A stretch of 64,000 nt of DNA, taken from NCBI GenBank assembly GCA_039111635.1, contig JBCAQO010000010.1, forward strand, positions 496,001-560,000, given 5' to 3'. A program made the position numbers and the translations under genes. The first letter of the stretch is position 1. Every line of letters starts with the position of its first letter. Positions 36,801 through 46,400 of this stretch are shown here, piece after piece. Below the pieces are notes generated by a model. It had not been told where the DNA came from, made no database searches, and saw only the letters and a list, made by a program, of their open reading frames with translations. Origin of the DNA: Heterobasidion occidentale (Eukaryota; Basidiomycota; Agaricomycetes; Russulales; Bondarzewiaceae).

Positions 36801-37277
36801 CGCTGTCTCTGGAAGGAGTCGCTGAAGCCTCCGAAGGAGGTTAGAAGGGCACGGTGTGTCAAGGTAGCTTGATTTTTATCACCCATTTCTTTCTACTCAC
36901 AACACCTTTGGCAGCTCCATCTTGGAGCGCAGTATCGTTTTGGTGAAGTACACTACTTCTTCCGTATGGTTGTGAATGAGACGAGGCGTGCCCTGGCTAT
37001 GGTTTCAATCTATGGGTTACCCGACCCAGAACTTCTTCAAGCTTCGACATCTACCTTCATTTCATGTGAGTATCTTGGGGATGCTGGCCTCAAGGTCATT
37101 GATGTGCAGGCTATCTGTTCTGTGGTTGCAATGGTCCCACATTTCTATGGTGCACAAGGTAGTATCCGTTTTTTTGCAACTGAGAAGTTTGGCCTCGAGG
37201 TTGCAACCCTCTCACATAACAATGATGAATATATGTATGATGATGCTGATGATGCTGATGATTTAAATACTGAGTAG
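33834..37277 (+). CDS. Transposase of the 9.0-kb element (fungal Tnp2-like/CACTA-like group)
   Basis: Large basidiomycete transposase of about 1,000 residues in at least six exons. N-terminal part: a candidate zinc finger (33,910-33,980, CPKFC then HFYRH) and an acidic, low-complexity region. Core: KTYHAFREATLRRFPNCG, DMCVNSCIAYTGPF, CPMCSEPRYN, SIDGAQLYEMKASDCWIYIW, PGPHKPKNLDSFLFPGFHHL, VGHTGGQGCRRYCPMKGRHK. After an intron at 35,702-35,760: FPGDLMHLAALNLTEVLLGL, PYLPGSFDRPPRNPAEKI, QWTMERTIGNLGQEIKQPSN. The final exon (36,916-37,277) ends in an Asp/Ala-rich tail and TAG. Acidic residues in SIDGAQ, NLDSF and PGDLMHL are plausible metal ligands, but I cannot assign the catalytic triad. No in-frame stop between about 34,250 and the end. 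The start (ATG 33,834) and first two exon borders are uncertain; the zinc-finger frame differs from the ATG frame. Confidence 0.85.
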
Positions 37278-39306
37278 ATAGACATTTGTCTCCTGTTTTT
37301 TTTGCAAATAAAAATACATGTGACATTGATTTTCTGCCCGTTGATGAGCATGCACCCGCTCTGGGGTCTGGGGAAGGTATTCGGGAAGCTTTGGGGAGAA
37401 GCCGACCAGCTCTAGACGTGTACCGAAGACACTAACTATTACCGAACATGGTTGGTCCCTACCCAACCGACCGCAAGCCACCGAAGGACGTTTGGCAGCA
37501 CTTGGGTCAGTTTGCCCACACTTCACGTACTTACTGTTAGGACCGCGTCCTAACACGTGCTTCGCACGTGAATGGATGGGCTGGTCAAGTGCTTCGGACT
37601 TGTTGCAGACTCGGACCGCTTTCCATGACTCCTTACCATTTACATGCTGATGCATGAACGCTGACTTCTAGTTCCTGATTCTTGATGTGGACAGACATTG
37701 GTTCCTGACCCCCGTTCCTGGTTCTTGATCGATCGAAGATGTGGATGGACATTAGTGATCGGATTACTATATTTGGATACATGGCAGGTCGATGAGGCAT
37801 TCTAGCTTACGGATCTCGATCGTTGACTTCGGTACCTGAGAAGCGCACGGACCAGATCTTGATCCTGCCCTAGACACTTCTGTACGTAAATAGCCGAGAT
37901 GAGCTTCTAAGAAGCTCAGCTCGTTCACCTGTAATACACTCGATCTCTGCACTGCACCCGGCGTCTGGCTACCTTCTTAGCCCACGCTTCGTGATCTCTG
38001 TCAGATCTGAGAAACTCTTTGCACGGTCTGACGAAGCACTGGACTCGTCTCCCTTCCCTCCCCTCCCTCTACTCATCCGCTTCTATACCGGGCTAGCTGC
38101 CTATCGCGTTCTCAGTTGGACACCTCCTCATGTCATCTGTTGGACAGGAGAAGATCATCCGGTTCCTCCTCATCATCGAGAAGACCTCGAAGATCACCTT
38201 CTCAATCTCTTCGAGAACAAAGCCCGACAGCGACCCCGAGTTCCTCGAAAGAGCCCAAAGACGATCCATCGTCTTCATCCATTGGAGTCTACGACTATAC
38301 GAACCAGTGGAGGTTTAGCCTAGGGACCCCTTCGTGCATCGGTGCACGTGATAGGTCTCCGACCTAACACTTACCATGACCACACAGGAGTGTTACGATA
38401 GGTGTTTACGAGATCGGAGCCAGTAGTCCATTTCAGCCGATGTGCTCCATGAGTTGGTCGGTCCTTATCGCTTATCTTCCCGACTTTTGCATGGTTGGTC
38501 AAACACGATCTTGCACCATTACTTGGCCACCCTAGTCGTATGTTACTATTTCCTTATTTTCATTTGTTCTCCAACGCCTATTCCTGCTACCTACGCTCGA
38601 ACGATGAATACCGAACGTTTGGGATTTTGTATTTAGTTGTATTACTGAATAGATGGGACCCTCACACGTTTGTGAGAGTCCACTGCAAACTCAAGTAGCC
38701 CGTGCGACAGGCTATTTTAACATGTATTTAGAGCATCTGCAAGAGCATGAGGACAACACAAGCATGGGTCACACTGTCTTCCAAGCTGTCCTCTGCAGAA
38801 TCAATACGCTCCGACCATGTCTCTCCCAACTTGTCAATTCATCACTCAAAATCCAAGGCTGGCCATGACATATTTGTATATGCACTGCAGACCATCTGGT
38901 AGTTGAAAATGTCTATGTGCTTTGTGTCTTATTGTGTTTCTTTTGCTTGCACATCTATCTCCGGTGGTCTTCTTCTATCCACCAGTGATTATATATGTGG
39001 TATGAATAAAACATTTGTGGGTGCTTGGATTTAGAGCATCTGTAAGGGCATGAGGACAACACAAGTGCAAGTCACAGCAAGTTGGACCCGCAAAGTCATA
39101 ACATTGTGTATGTTTTTATTTGTATATATTGAAGCCTACGTTATATTTTCAAACAGTTGCAAGGCCTTGTTGTGAGATTCTCGTGAAGGAGAAAGTGAAG
39201 TCCGAACCGCGACGCGTCGCGTGTCGCTTAGGTAATCATCATTACTTTTTGTGGGCGCGTGTGCCGCTTCTGCTTCATCAGTCTTGTCTACAATGCACCC
39301 GTGAAA
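37278..39306. other. Interval between the two transposon genes
   Basis: Holds a solo LTR (37,535-38,369). A direct repeat of about 48 bp follows: 38,728-38,775 and 39,031-39,079, both beginning TTTAGAGCATCTG and sharing GCATGAGGACAACACAAG, about 300 bp apart. No third gene seen. Confidence 0.6.
37535..38369. mobile_element. Solo LTR (835 bp) nested in the DNA transposon
   Basis: Starts TGTTAGG and ends CCTAACA (perfect 7-bp inverted ends with the TG...CA rule). It is flanked by a 5-bp duplication CTTAC (37,530-37,534 and 38,370-38,374), the size made by LTR-retrotransposon integrases. No coding sequence and no second LTR nearby, so it is the product of LTR-LTR recombination. Near its start is a CACGTG...CACGTG hairpin. 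Confidence 0.85.
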
Positions 39307-42024
39307 ATGGACAACCACCTGTATTCCAGAAGTCCCCAACCTTCGCAGTCTCAAGACTCTTCTTCTTTAAGCTCTGTTCATCTCCGTTTGCATTCTTTTG
39401 ACGACGTTTCTACTGAACAAGCAAGTCTTTTCATACCTGCTAGCTTCCAGCAGCAAAGCACGGCGCACCAGACTTCTCTAGCGTTTTCTCCACCCACTTC
39501 CCAGCTCCCTTTCTTTGCTCTGCCTGCTCCATCTCTCCACTCTGCAAGTCCGGCATCGGGAGTCTTTGGGCTTCCAAGTCGAAGCTCGTCGGTGGATTCA
39601 GCGCGTTATGATGCTGCCAGGTTCCGTGAAGTAAGTCTTGTTGTCATGTGTTCTGCCGCATACTGATGGAGGCCGCTCCATGTAGCCAAGTCCTTCATCA
39701 TCTACAAGTTCTCAGATAGATAGGTTAGCATCGCGTATACTCCGCAACGCAAGTCATCTTTCCCTACTTCAGAGTGGGAATGTGCAGTACAGCCACCTCC
39801 ACCATGAGTGTCAGAGCCTCAGGCAGCAAGTAGAAAATTTGACGACAGAAAACCGAACACTCAGGTGAGTTCATGTGTCTTGCTTAATTGATTCTTGTAT
39901 CGGATCCTGGTTCTTTTAATAGATTCGCATACACTGAACTTGCACGGAGCGTAACCTCGACATCGTCCACCCCCGCTCTCTTGAATGACGGCGATATTGA
40001 AATTATCGAGCCTGTACCGGATAGCGACGAGGCGATCAACTTCGCGTCCTTCTCTCGACCTCCCCTGAAGCCACTCGCACGCGCAGACTACCCTAAGGTC
40101 ACGCACTGGCACAAGCATGAGTGGATGTCCGCTTCTAAGGCCATGAAAGCAGACGCTGACGATCCGAACAAGAAGAAAGGGCCGCAAACTAACAGAAACA
40201 CGACAATGATGTACGTCGAAGACAAGGACGGCAATTGCATCGACGGGCACAGAGCAAGGGAGATACGCGCTGTGGTAACACAGTTCTGGCTTTGGCTGAA
40301 GAAGGTGAATCAATTGCCGAGGACGTGGACACAACTGGACCTCAAGCTATCGGACTTGTATCGACTCGAAATGGCCTACCGATTTCCTGAGCTGCAGCTC
40401 TGCGAAGGCGGATGGAAGGCTGACATGATCGCGATCCACTCATACTCCCAATGGTATGGAAGATCTGTTGTACAAGGCCCCCGTCGAGTCAAGAAAGAGG
40501 CCCCCAACCAGGATATGCTTGTCGCTCAACTCACTTCGGCCAAACGACAAAATGAAGATCCCGATAGGCTTTCGAGCGAGCCCCCCAAAAAACCGAGGCT
40601 TGATCCACCCCAGCACAGCACAGTTACCGCCAAGGATGGCAGAATTCTTGCTCCGGACAACGAGGTCGCCCGTGCTCCAGATGGCAAGGCTATTGCTACG
40701 GATGGCGACAGCATCGGTCTGGATGTTGGTGCTACCGCTATGGATGGCGGGGGCATCACTTTGGGTGCCGAGACGGCCACAACGAGTGTTGGGGGCATCA
40801 CTGAGGATGCTGAGAATGCCGCCCAGGGTGACGAGGGTTCCGCTCAGCCCGACACGATCGCCAACGTATCATCAGCTGACAGCGTCTTGCCAGCGTCCCC
40901 CACATCACAGCCGCGTGGATCCCAACCGGTTCCTCCAAGACCAAGAATTGTAACAAAGGTCCGTGTCATGTATCATGGAATCCCCGTTTGCAAGAATTCA
41001 CTCATATCGATCATCTAGCCAATGAACCCGCTGTACGTATTCCTGATGTTCCATGGTCTTGTCATTCTAATGATATCTCCGTCGTGCTTTTGTAGATCAA
41101 AGCTTTTCCAAGGCACTCCTACCAGGCCCCTGCCAACACTCGACATCGACGGCCTCGGCCCTTCCGGTGCTGCCCCCGCTGCCAACATATCTAACGCGCT
41201 ATCTACGACACGTGACGCCGCAACTAACGAATTAACACCCATGTTCACAAGTCCCAGTGTTACCACTGGCAGTGCTGACGCCGCTACAGATGCAGCAGCG
41301 GCAACAACAACAACAACAACAACAACAGCGGCAGCGGCAGCAGCAGCAGCAACAACAACAGCAGCAGCAGCAGCAGCACTAGCTGCCGCAGCCGCCGCAC
41401 CAGCAGCAGCAACACTAGCAGCCGTCGCACCAGCAGCCGTCGCACCAGCCGCACTAGCCATCACCACCGCAGCAGCAACAACAGCAACAGCAACAACAGC
41501 ACCAGCAGCAGCACCAGCAGCACCAGCAGCAGTGCCAGCTGCCTCAGGTGACGTCGTTGAATTCGATTCCTTTCATCACACAGTACTAAGTTCTTACTAT
41601 GCTCAGCTTCAAGCGCTTCTTCATCGAAGGCTCCTAGCCGGAAAAAGGGCGTTGGTAATGGTGTGTTGCGCATAGGGAAGCAACTTGTCGCAAGGTACGA
41701 AGTTCTCCAACTATGAGGGATTACACTGAGCAGTGCTGCCACCTACGAACTAATGTATCACACAGGAATATATGTGCACGGCAATGGAAAGAACAATTTC
41801 CGAAAGGAACGACTAACAAATTCAATGTTTACTGGTCCAGTCTCTCTCCAGACGAACTCGCGGTATGTTCAAATTGACTTCAAAAGACATCAAACTCAAT
41901 AGAATTCTAAATCTACAGGTATATGACTGTCTCGAGCAAGAACAGGTATGTAGTACAACCACCACGGACATCACATACTAACACTGTCCACTCTTCCCAG
42001 AAAACGAGTATTGTACAGTCGTGA
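39307..42024 (+). CDS. Second gene of the transposon: conserved fungal protein of unknown function
   Basis: Hypothetical protein in about eight exons from ATG 39,307 to TGA 42,022-42,024. It starts with a Ser/Gln/Pro-rich region, then a likely coiled coil (39,690-39,865, LRQQVENLTTENRTLR). A core follows (39,925-40,480) with VTHWHKHEW, MYVEDKDGNCIDGHRAREIR, FWLWLKKVNQLPRTWTQLDL and YRFPELQLCEGGWKADMIAI. Then an Ala/Gly/Asp repeat-like stretch (ATDG, AKDG, APDG), an Ala/Thr-rich stretch coded by CAG/CAA triplets (41,290-41,545), and a basic C-terminus with ARQWKEQFPKGT. As I recall, the core (VEDKDGN, DGHRA, IR, W) recurs in many agaricomycete hypothetical proteins; I cannot check that here. 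Splice phases chain correctly throughout, including across the triplet repeat. Its position beside the transposase inside the inverted repeats suggests an accessory DNA-binding or regulatory role. Confidence 0.75.
41290..41545 (+). repeat. CAG/CAA triplet repeat inside the second transposon gene
   Basis: Imperfect GCA/ACA triplets, read as poly-Ala with Thr runs. Splice phases at 41,035/41,097 and at about 41,555/41,604 select this Ala frame. The Gln frame has three TAG stops, each in a CACTAG context. Confidence 0.85.
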
Positions 42025-42205
42025 CATGGAATTTGGAGTACCTGGGTCGAGGTGGCTAGATGGGATTCGATGCAGTGAGATTACTGAGGCAGGTAGTTAG
42101 ATGGGATTCGAGGAGGTTAGATGGCAGGGATGTGATAAATCGATGTGGTTCGATATCGATAGATATGTTCGTGATCTCAATAGACATCGATCTAATGCAC
42201 GAGAT

Positions 42206-42339
42206 GTGGAGAGATGTCAGTAGATCGTGAACGCACCGAAGCCTATCCAAGATCGACTGGAGTCGATGTGGAGAGATGTCAGTAGATCGTGAACGCTCCG
42301 AAGCCTTTCCAAGATCGACTGGAGTCGATGTGGAGAGAT
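42206..42339 (+). repeat. Subterminal tandem repeat of the transposon (62-bp unit, about 2.2 copies)
   Basis: Units 42,206-42,267 and 42,268-42,329 start GTGGAGAGATGTCAGTAGAT and differ at two bases; a 10-bp partial third copy follows. Subterminal repeats often bind transposase; that role is inferred. Confidence 0.85.
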
Positions 42340-42488
42340 TTCGTGACATGAACTTGGTTGAATCACTCGTTGGCATGCAATCAACGGTCTAATTTATGCG
42401 CGGCTAAGTGAGATGAAAGTCGTTCACATTCGATCAAAATGAGACTTTTCTAAGCAGATCTAGCTATATCTACTTGTCCGTTCTCGTT

Positions 42489-42527
42489 AGCTCTCGTTAG
42501 ATCTGACTACACCGGATTTTCACTGGG
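42489..42527 (-). repeat. Right terminal inverted repeat of the large transposon
   Basis: Reverse complement begins CCCAGTGAAAATCCGGTG; 37 of 39 bases match the left end. The following CCTCAGC (42,528-42,534) repeats the left target site. Confidence 0.88.
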
Positions 42528-43350
42528 CCTCAGCACCAATGCAAGTGTCGGATGAGCGTACACATATATTTGTATGTGTATGGGCCTGGGGGTCCCAAGG
42601 TACAAGCCGATGCGAATGTATCCCGCCCCGGTGCGTACTCCCTCTGCATCGTCTGGAGCGTGCGCGCGGTACTGACCTCCCTCTCTTGTTGATTCTGATA
42701 ACGAACCAACGTCCTGCGCTCGCCTATTTCTCCCTTGACAATCAATCTTCTTTCGTGCGCTGTGCATACGGATATCCACGTTGAGCCAGAACACCTGCGC
42801 CGTTTCCAACTCTCCCGCAGAGACAGTATGAACCGTCTTGGGCTGTGCTCTCCGCTACTCCTGTTTCGTCGACGGACTGGATATTCATAAGGCGCAATCG
42901 TATTATGTGCGTCGTCTCCCTTTTTTCTTCCTTGCGCACTTTTCCTCTAATCTCTTTGTTTATTGTAATCTCTCTTCCGCTGCGCTTATCTGGATTGTGC
43001 ACTTTGCTTTTTGCATGCCTTCCTTCTTTGTTCCTCCATTTCTATTCCCGCGCTCGCCCATGAACTACCTTTCTCAGTGTTTGTCTAAATACCGACTCGA
43101 TCGAATGCTTATAGTCCAACTCGTGCTGCCATGCTTCCACTCTTCTGCCGCATCACGTCTCGTTTTTTAACGAGTATAACTGCTCATATCTTGGTCATTA
43201 TAAGTAGCCCGATGTTGAATCAACATATCGCACATTGCACATTCGGCGCGGACTCTGATGGTGTACGGCAGACGCCCTTATTCTATCGGAAGAAGCGTTC
43301 AACCTGATCTGGTGTCTTCTATTTGGTCCCAATTGAGTAAGTTCAACAAA
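42528..43350. other. 5' flank of NLR3, right of the transposon
   Basis: Contains the right target duplication and spacer that aligns with 52,083-52,900 before NLR4 (ACCAATGCAAG at the start; CTGCGCTTATCTGGATTGTG near 42,978). The frame at 42,838-43,170 is not conserved and looks non-coding. Confidence 0.5.
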
Positions 43351-43390
43351 ATGAAGGGGCTGTTCTCCGCATGTTCATCAGCGCGCTAAG
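43350..43390 (+). promoter_or_regulatory. Conserved promoter-proximal block of NLR3
   Basis: An AATGAAGGGGCTGTTCTCCG segment followed by GTTCATCAGCGCGC, about 65-100 bp before ATG 43,454, as in NLR1 and NLR2. Confidence 0.4.
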
Positions 43391-43453
43391 TGTCGAAAGG
43401 GTCCTTGTACTCGTAGTCCTCACACATGCGCCCTCGGTCAACCCCTTACCACC

Positions 43454-46400
43454 ATGTCCACCCCAACGATGTCCTCCCCAGCACCGCCGTGAGTCTGTGC
43501 AATTATATCAGTTGTCGTGAATGTTTCTGATTCTTCAGCTTCATCGTTCAACCACAGAGAGCCCTCCGAACCGCAGCAAAACATTAAATTGAAGGTCACA
43601 GGTGTGTGTGTGTGAACGGCTTGGTCGACGCGCGGTATCCTCATGGCTAGCATCCGCACAGTCATCCGCGCTACCGGTCTGCCTAAGGTTGATGGCTTCG
43701 ATTGTACTCGACAAACAAAGGGAAAATTCTATTGTGTCGTGACGATTGGCGAGGAGCGGAAGGAAACCGAGGTCGCTCGCCGAAGCAGCGCCCCGGAGTG
43801 GAACCAACTCTTCTCCTTGTATGAATGTTATTCCATACTCTTTTGTGTCCTCGTAACTGACTGTGTGCATTGCTCGTCGCAGTGATACCGATCCAAATTC
43901 GACTCTCAGAATCGAGATATTTGCTCACCGCAAGTTGCGCAAGGCTCAGTACATCGGCTTCTTCTCGGAACAACTCTCAGCCATCCGTCCTTCGATACTT
44001 CAAGGCGGCGCTCAAGGTTTGTCCCCATCCTCTATTGTTCGATCTTGTTCACGAAACTTACATGCTTCAGACGTAACCAAGCCCATCTCAGGAGAATCGG
44101 ATGCTCGTATGGTCTTACGCATCGGAATCGAGGTAGAGGACAAGATTATACAGGAACAGCCTCCCACCGAGAACCTACCAGTACCACCGAATGACCCCAT
44201 CTTGAAAGGAATTACGCAGGAAATGCCTACAGATGCGATTCTGGAGACGTCAAGTGATGAGCTCGCCGTACTTGGGCATGATTTATCTCAAATGCGCTTG
44301 CTTCCCCAACCTCTCAGCACCGTCGTCGAAGGTACAAGCTCTGTGCCTTCGGAAGTCAGTGATTTTGTCGCGACATGGAAGCCCCTCTTTGATAACATCA
44401 AAATCTTTGGCGATTTGATGGGCTCGCTTGCAGAGGCATGCACTAATCTTGCAGGTCACAACGAAATGATGCTTACATGTTATGTCAGGTACATCCGTAC
44501 GCGAAGATGGCTTGGAGCATCTTATCTTTACCTTTAAAGGTAGGTATCACAAACTTCTCGACGGATATCGCGGTGGTGTTGATAGAACATCATCGTTTCA
44601 AAGATCGTCGAAAAACAGATGGAGCGGGATCAAAACATCTTGAAACTTTTCGAGACGATGAATTCATTATACAGCATTGTTAACGTCTTGGAGAAGGAAC
44701 TCAAGGACGAGCGAGAGAAAATCGAGTCACAGCAAGGCCTCTTTGAGCGTATCGCTAAACAGACCACGGAGTGCTACTACTTCATACGTGAATATGTGAA
44801 TACCGAGCGGTTTGGTGAGTTTTATCTCTCATCGAACGATACTGTCTGCTAATTTCCCTTCTCTTCATAGGAAGGCGAACAGTCAAGCATGCAATTTCAT
44901 CGACGGATGATACAATCGACGCATTCTGTAAGGTGTTCGTCGAGCTCGAGAAATCATTCCATACTGGAGTGGCTGTCCAAACTGAGATTGTCGCCATACG
45001 TATCCTCGACAAAGTGGAGCATATCCTCGACGGAGTGATGCATATTCTCGATGACACGGAGAAGATTAGTACGCAAACACGGCGGCGGATCATTGATATG
45101 TGATTGACTCAGAGCTCGTCATCTAGGGATGGAAAGCGACTTGAAAGAAATTGAATACACATCCGGGGCCAGCTTCGATCCGAACAAGGGATGTCAGGCA
45201 GGAACTCGCAAGGCGATTTTGGACGAGATCGCAGATTGGATCAATTCGGAGGATACTCATCGCGTTCTCCTGCTTTCCGGGGCCGCAGGGACCGGTAAAT
45301 CAGCCATTGCACATAGCATCGCTCACCAGTTTAATGCCTTGGATCGTCTCGGTTCATCTTTTTGTTTCACGCGTGCCGAGGCTAAGCGCGGTCCTGGTAA
45401 ACTGTTTCCTACCATGGCTTGTGATTTGGCCGACTTTGACCAGCGCATACGGTGCGCGCTTTGGAAGAATGTCCGGGACAAGAGATCAGTTCGGACGACG
45501 TCACAAGTGGCTCTGCAGTTCAAAAGCTTCATTTTAGAGCCGATCAAGGAACTCACGCTCACTGGTCCCCTCGTCATAGTCATTGACGCTCTAGATGAAA
45601 GCGGGGATGCCGAATCTCGGCAAGCCCTGCTCCAAGAGCTGGCGGTCCAAACCAACGCCCTTCCTGCCAATGTCCGCATCCTTCTGACATCCCGCCCCGA
45701 AAAAGATATCGAAGGATTGTTCCAAGCGAATGACTATGTTCTCGTCAAGAGGATGCAAGATATTTCCATGACATCGACCGAGTTTGATATCACAGCATTC
45801 ATACACGATCGTCTGAACGGTCCCGTTTACAGTGACATTGGTGATGCACGCAAAAGCACACTTGTGTCCAAATGCGAAGGACTATTTCAATGGGCATCCG
45901 TTGCCTGTACATTTATTATCGGTCTAGGCATCACAGGGTCGGACCCCATGGAACGATACAACCTCCTCATCGAGGGTAAGGTACATGAAATGGCAGGCTT
46001 AGATGCCCTATACACAACCGTGTTATCCTATCTGTTTCCGATCCAAAAATCTGCCGCATTGGAGAAACTCGTCATGGGCGGATTTCGATCCATTCTGGCA
46101 CTGCTGTTGACAACATTCGAGCCCGTCTCCCTCGAGTCACTCAATGAGATATGTCACAGTGTCCAGGATGACGTTGCCAGCCTGCAGCCCGAAAATATCT
46201 TGGGGAGCATGGGGTCTGTGTTGCGAGGCGTTGCCGAGGAAGAACCGATCCGTCCTTGGCATACCTCGTTCCGTGACTTCTTGTTGGATCCCTCGCGCAG
46301 TGGAAGATATCATGTTGACACATCTCGAACCCACAGATATTTGACGCTCGCTTCCCTGCGTATCATGGAGAAACAACTGGTGTTCAATATCTGTCATCTG

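Larger units (their letters stand above)
33529..42527 (+). mobile_element. Complete 9.0-kb DNA transposon with two genes, inserted upstream of NLR3
   Basis: 39-bp terminal inverted repeats (33,529-33,567 and 42,489-42,527, 37 of 39 identical), both starting CCCAGTGAAAA, and a 7-8-bp target duplication. It carries a multi-exon transposase (33,834-37,277), a second conserved gene (39,307-42,024) in the same direction, and subterminal tandem repeats near the right end; a solo LTR is nested inside. The unoccupied target is seen in the paralogous spacer before NLR4 at 52,083-52,100. There the junction lies about 917 bp before the start codon, against about 919 bp in NLR3. Both genes read without a break and the ends nearly match, so the insertion is young and may be active. 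A 7-8-bp duplication argues against a typical CACTA element (usually 3 bp); I leave the superfamily open. Confidence 0.88.

Noticed and set aside
37263..37655. 130-codon minus-strand frame after the transposase gene
   Set aside because: It overlaps the transposase 3' end and the start of the solo LTR, so it is a chimera of unrelated sequences.
33529..42527. Assignment of the large element to CACTA (EnSpm)
   Set aside because: The transposase resembles that group, but the ends start CCCAGTG and the target duplication is 7-8 bp rather than 3 bp, so I left the superfamily open.
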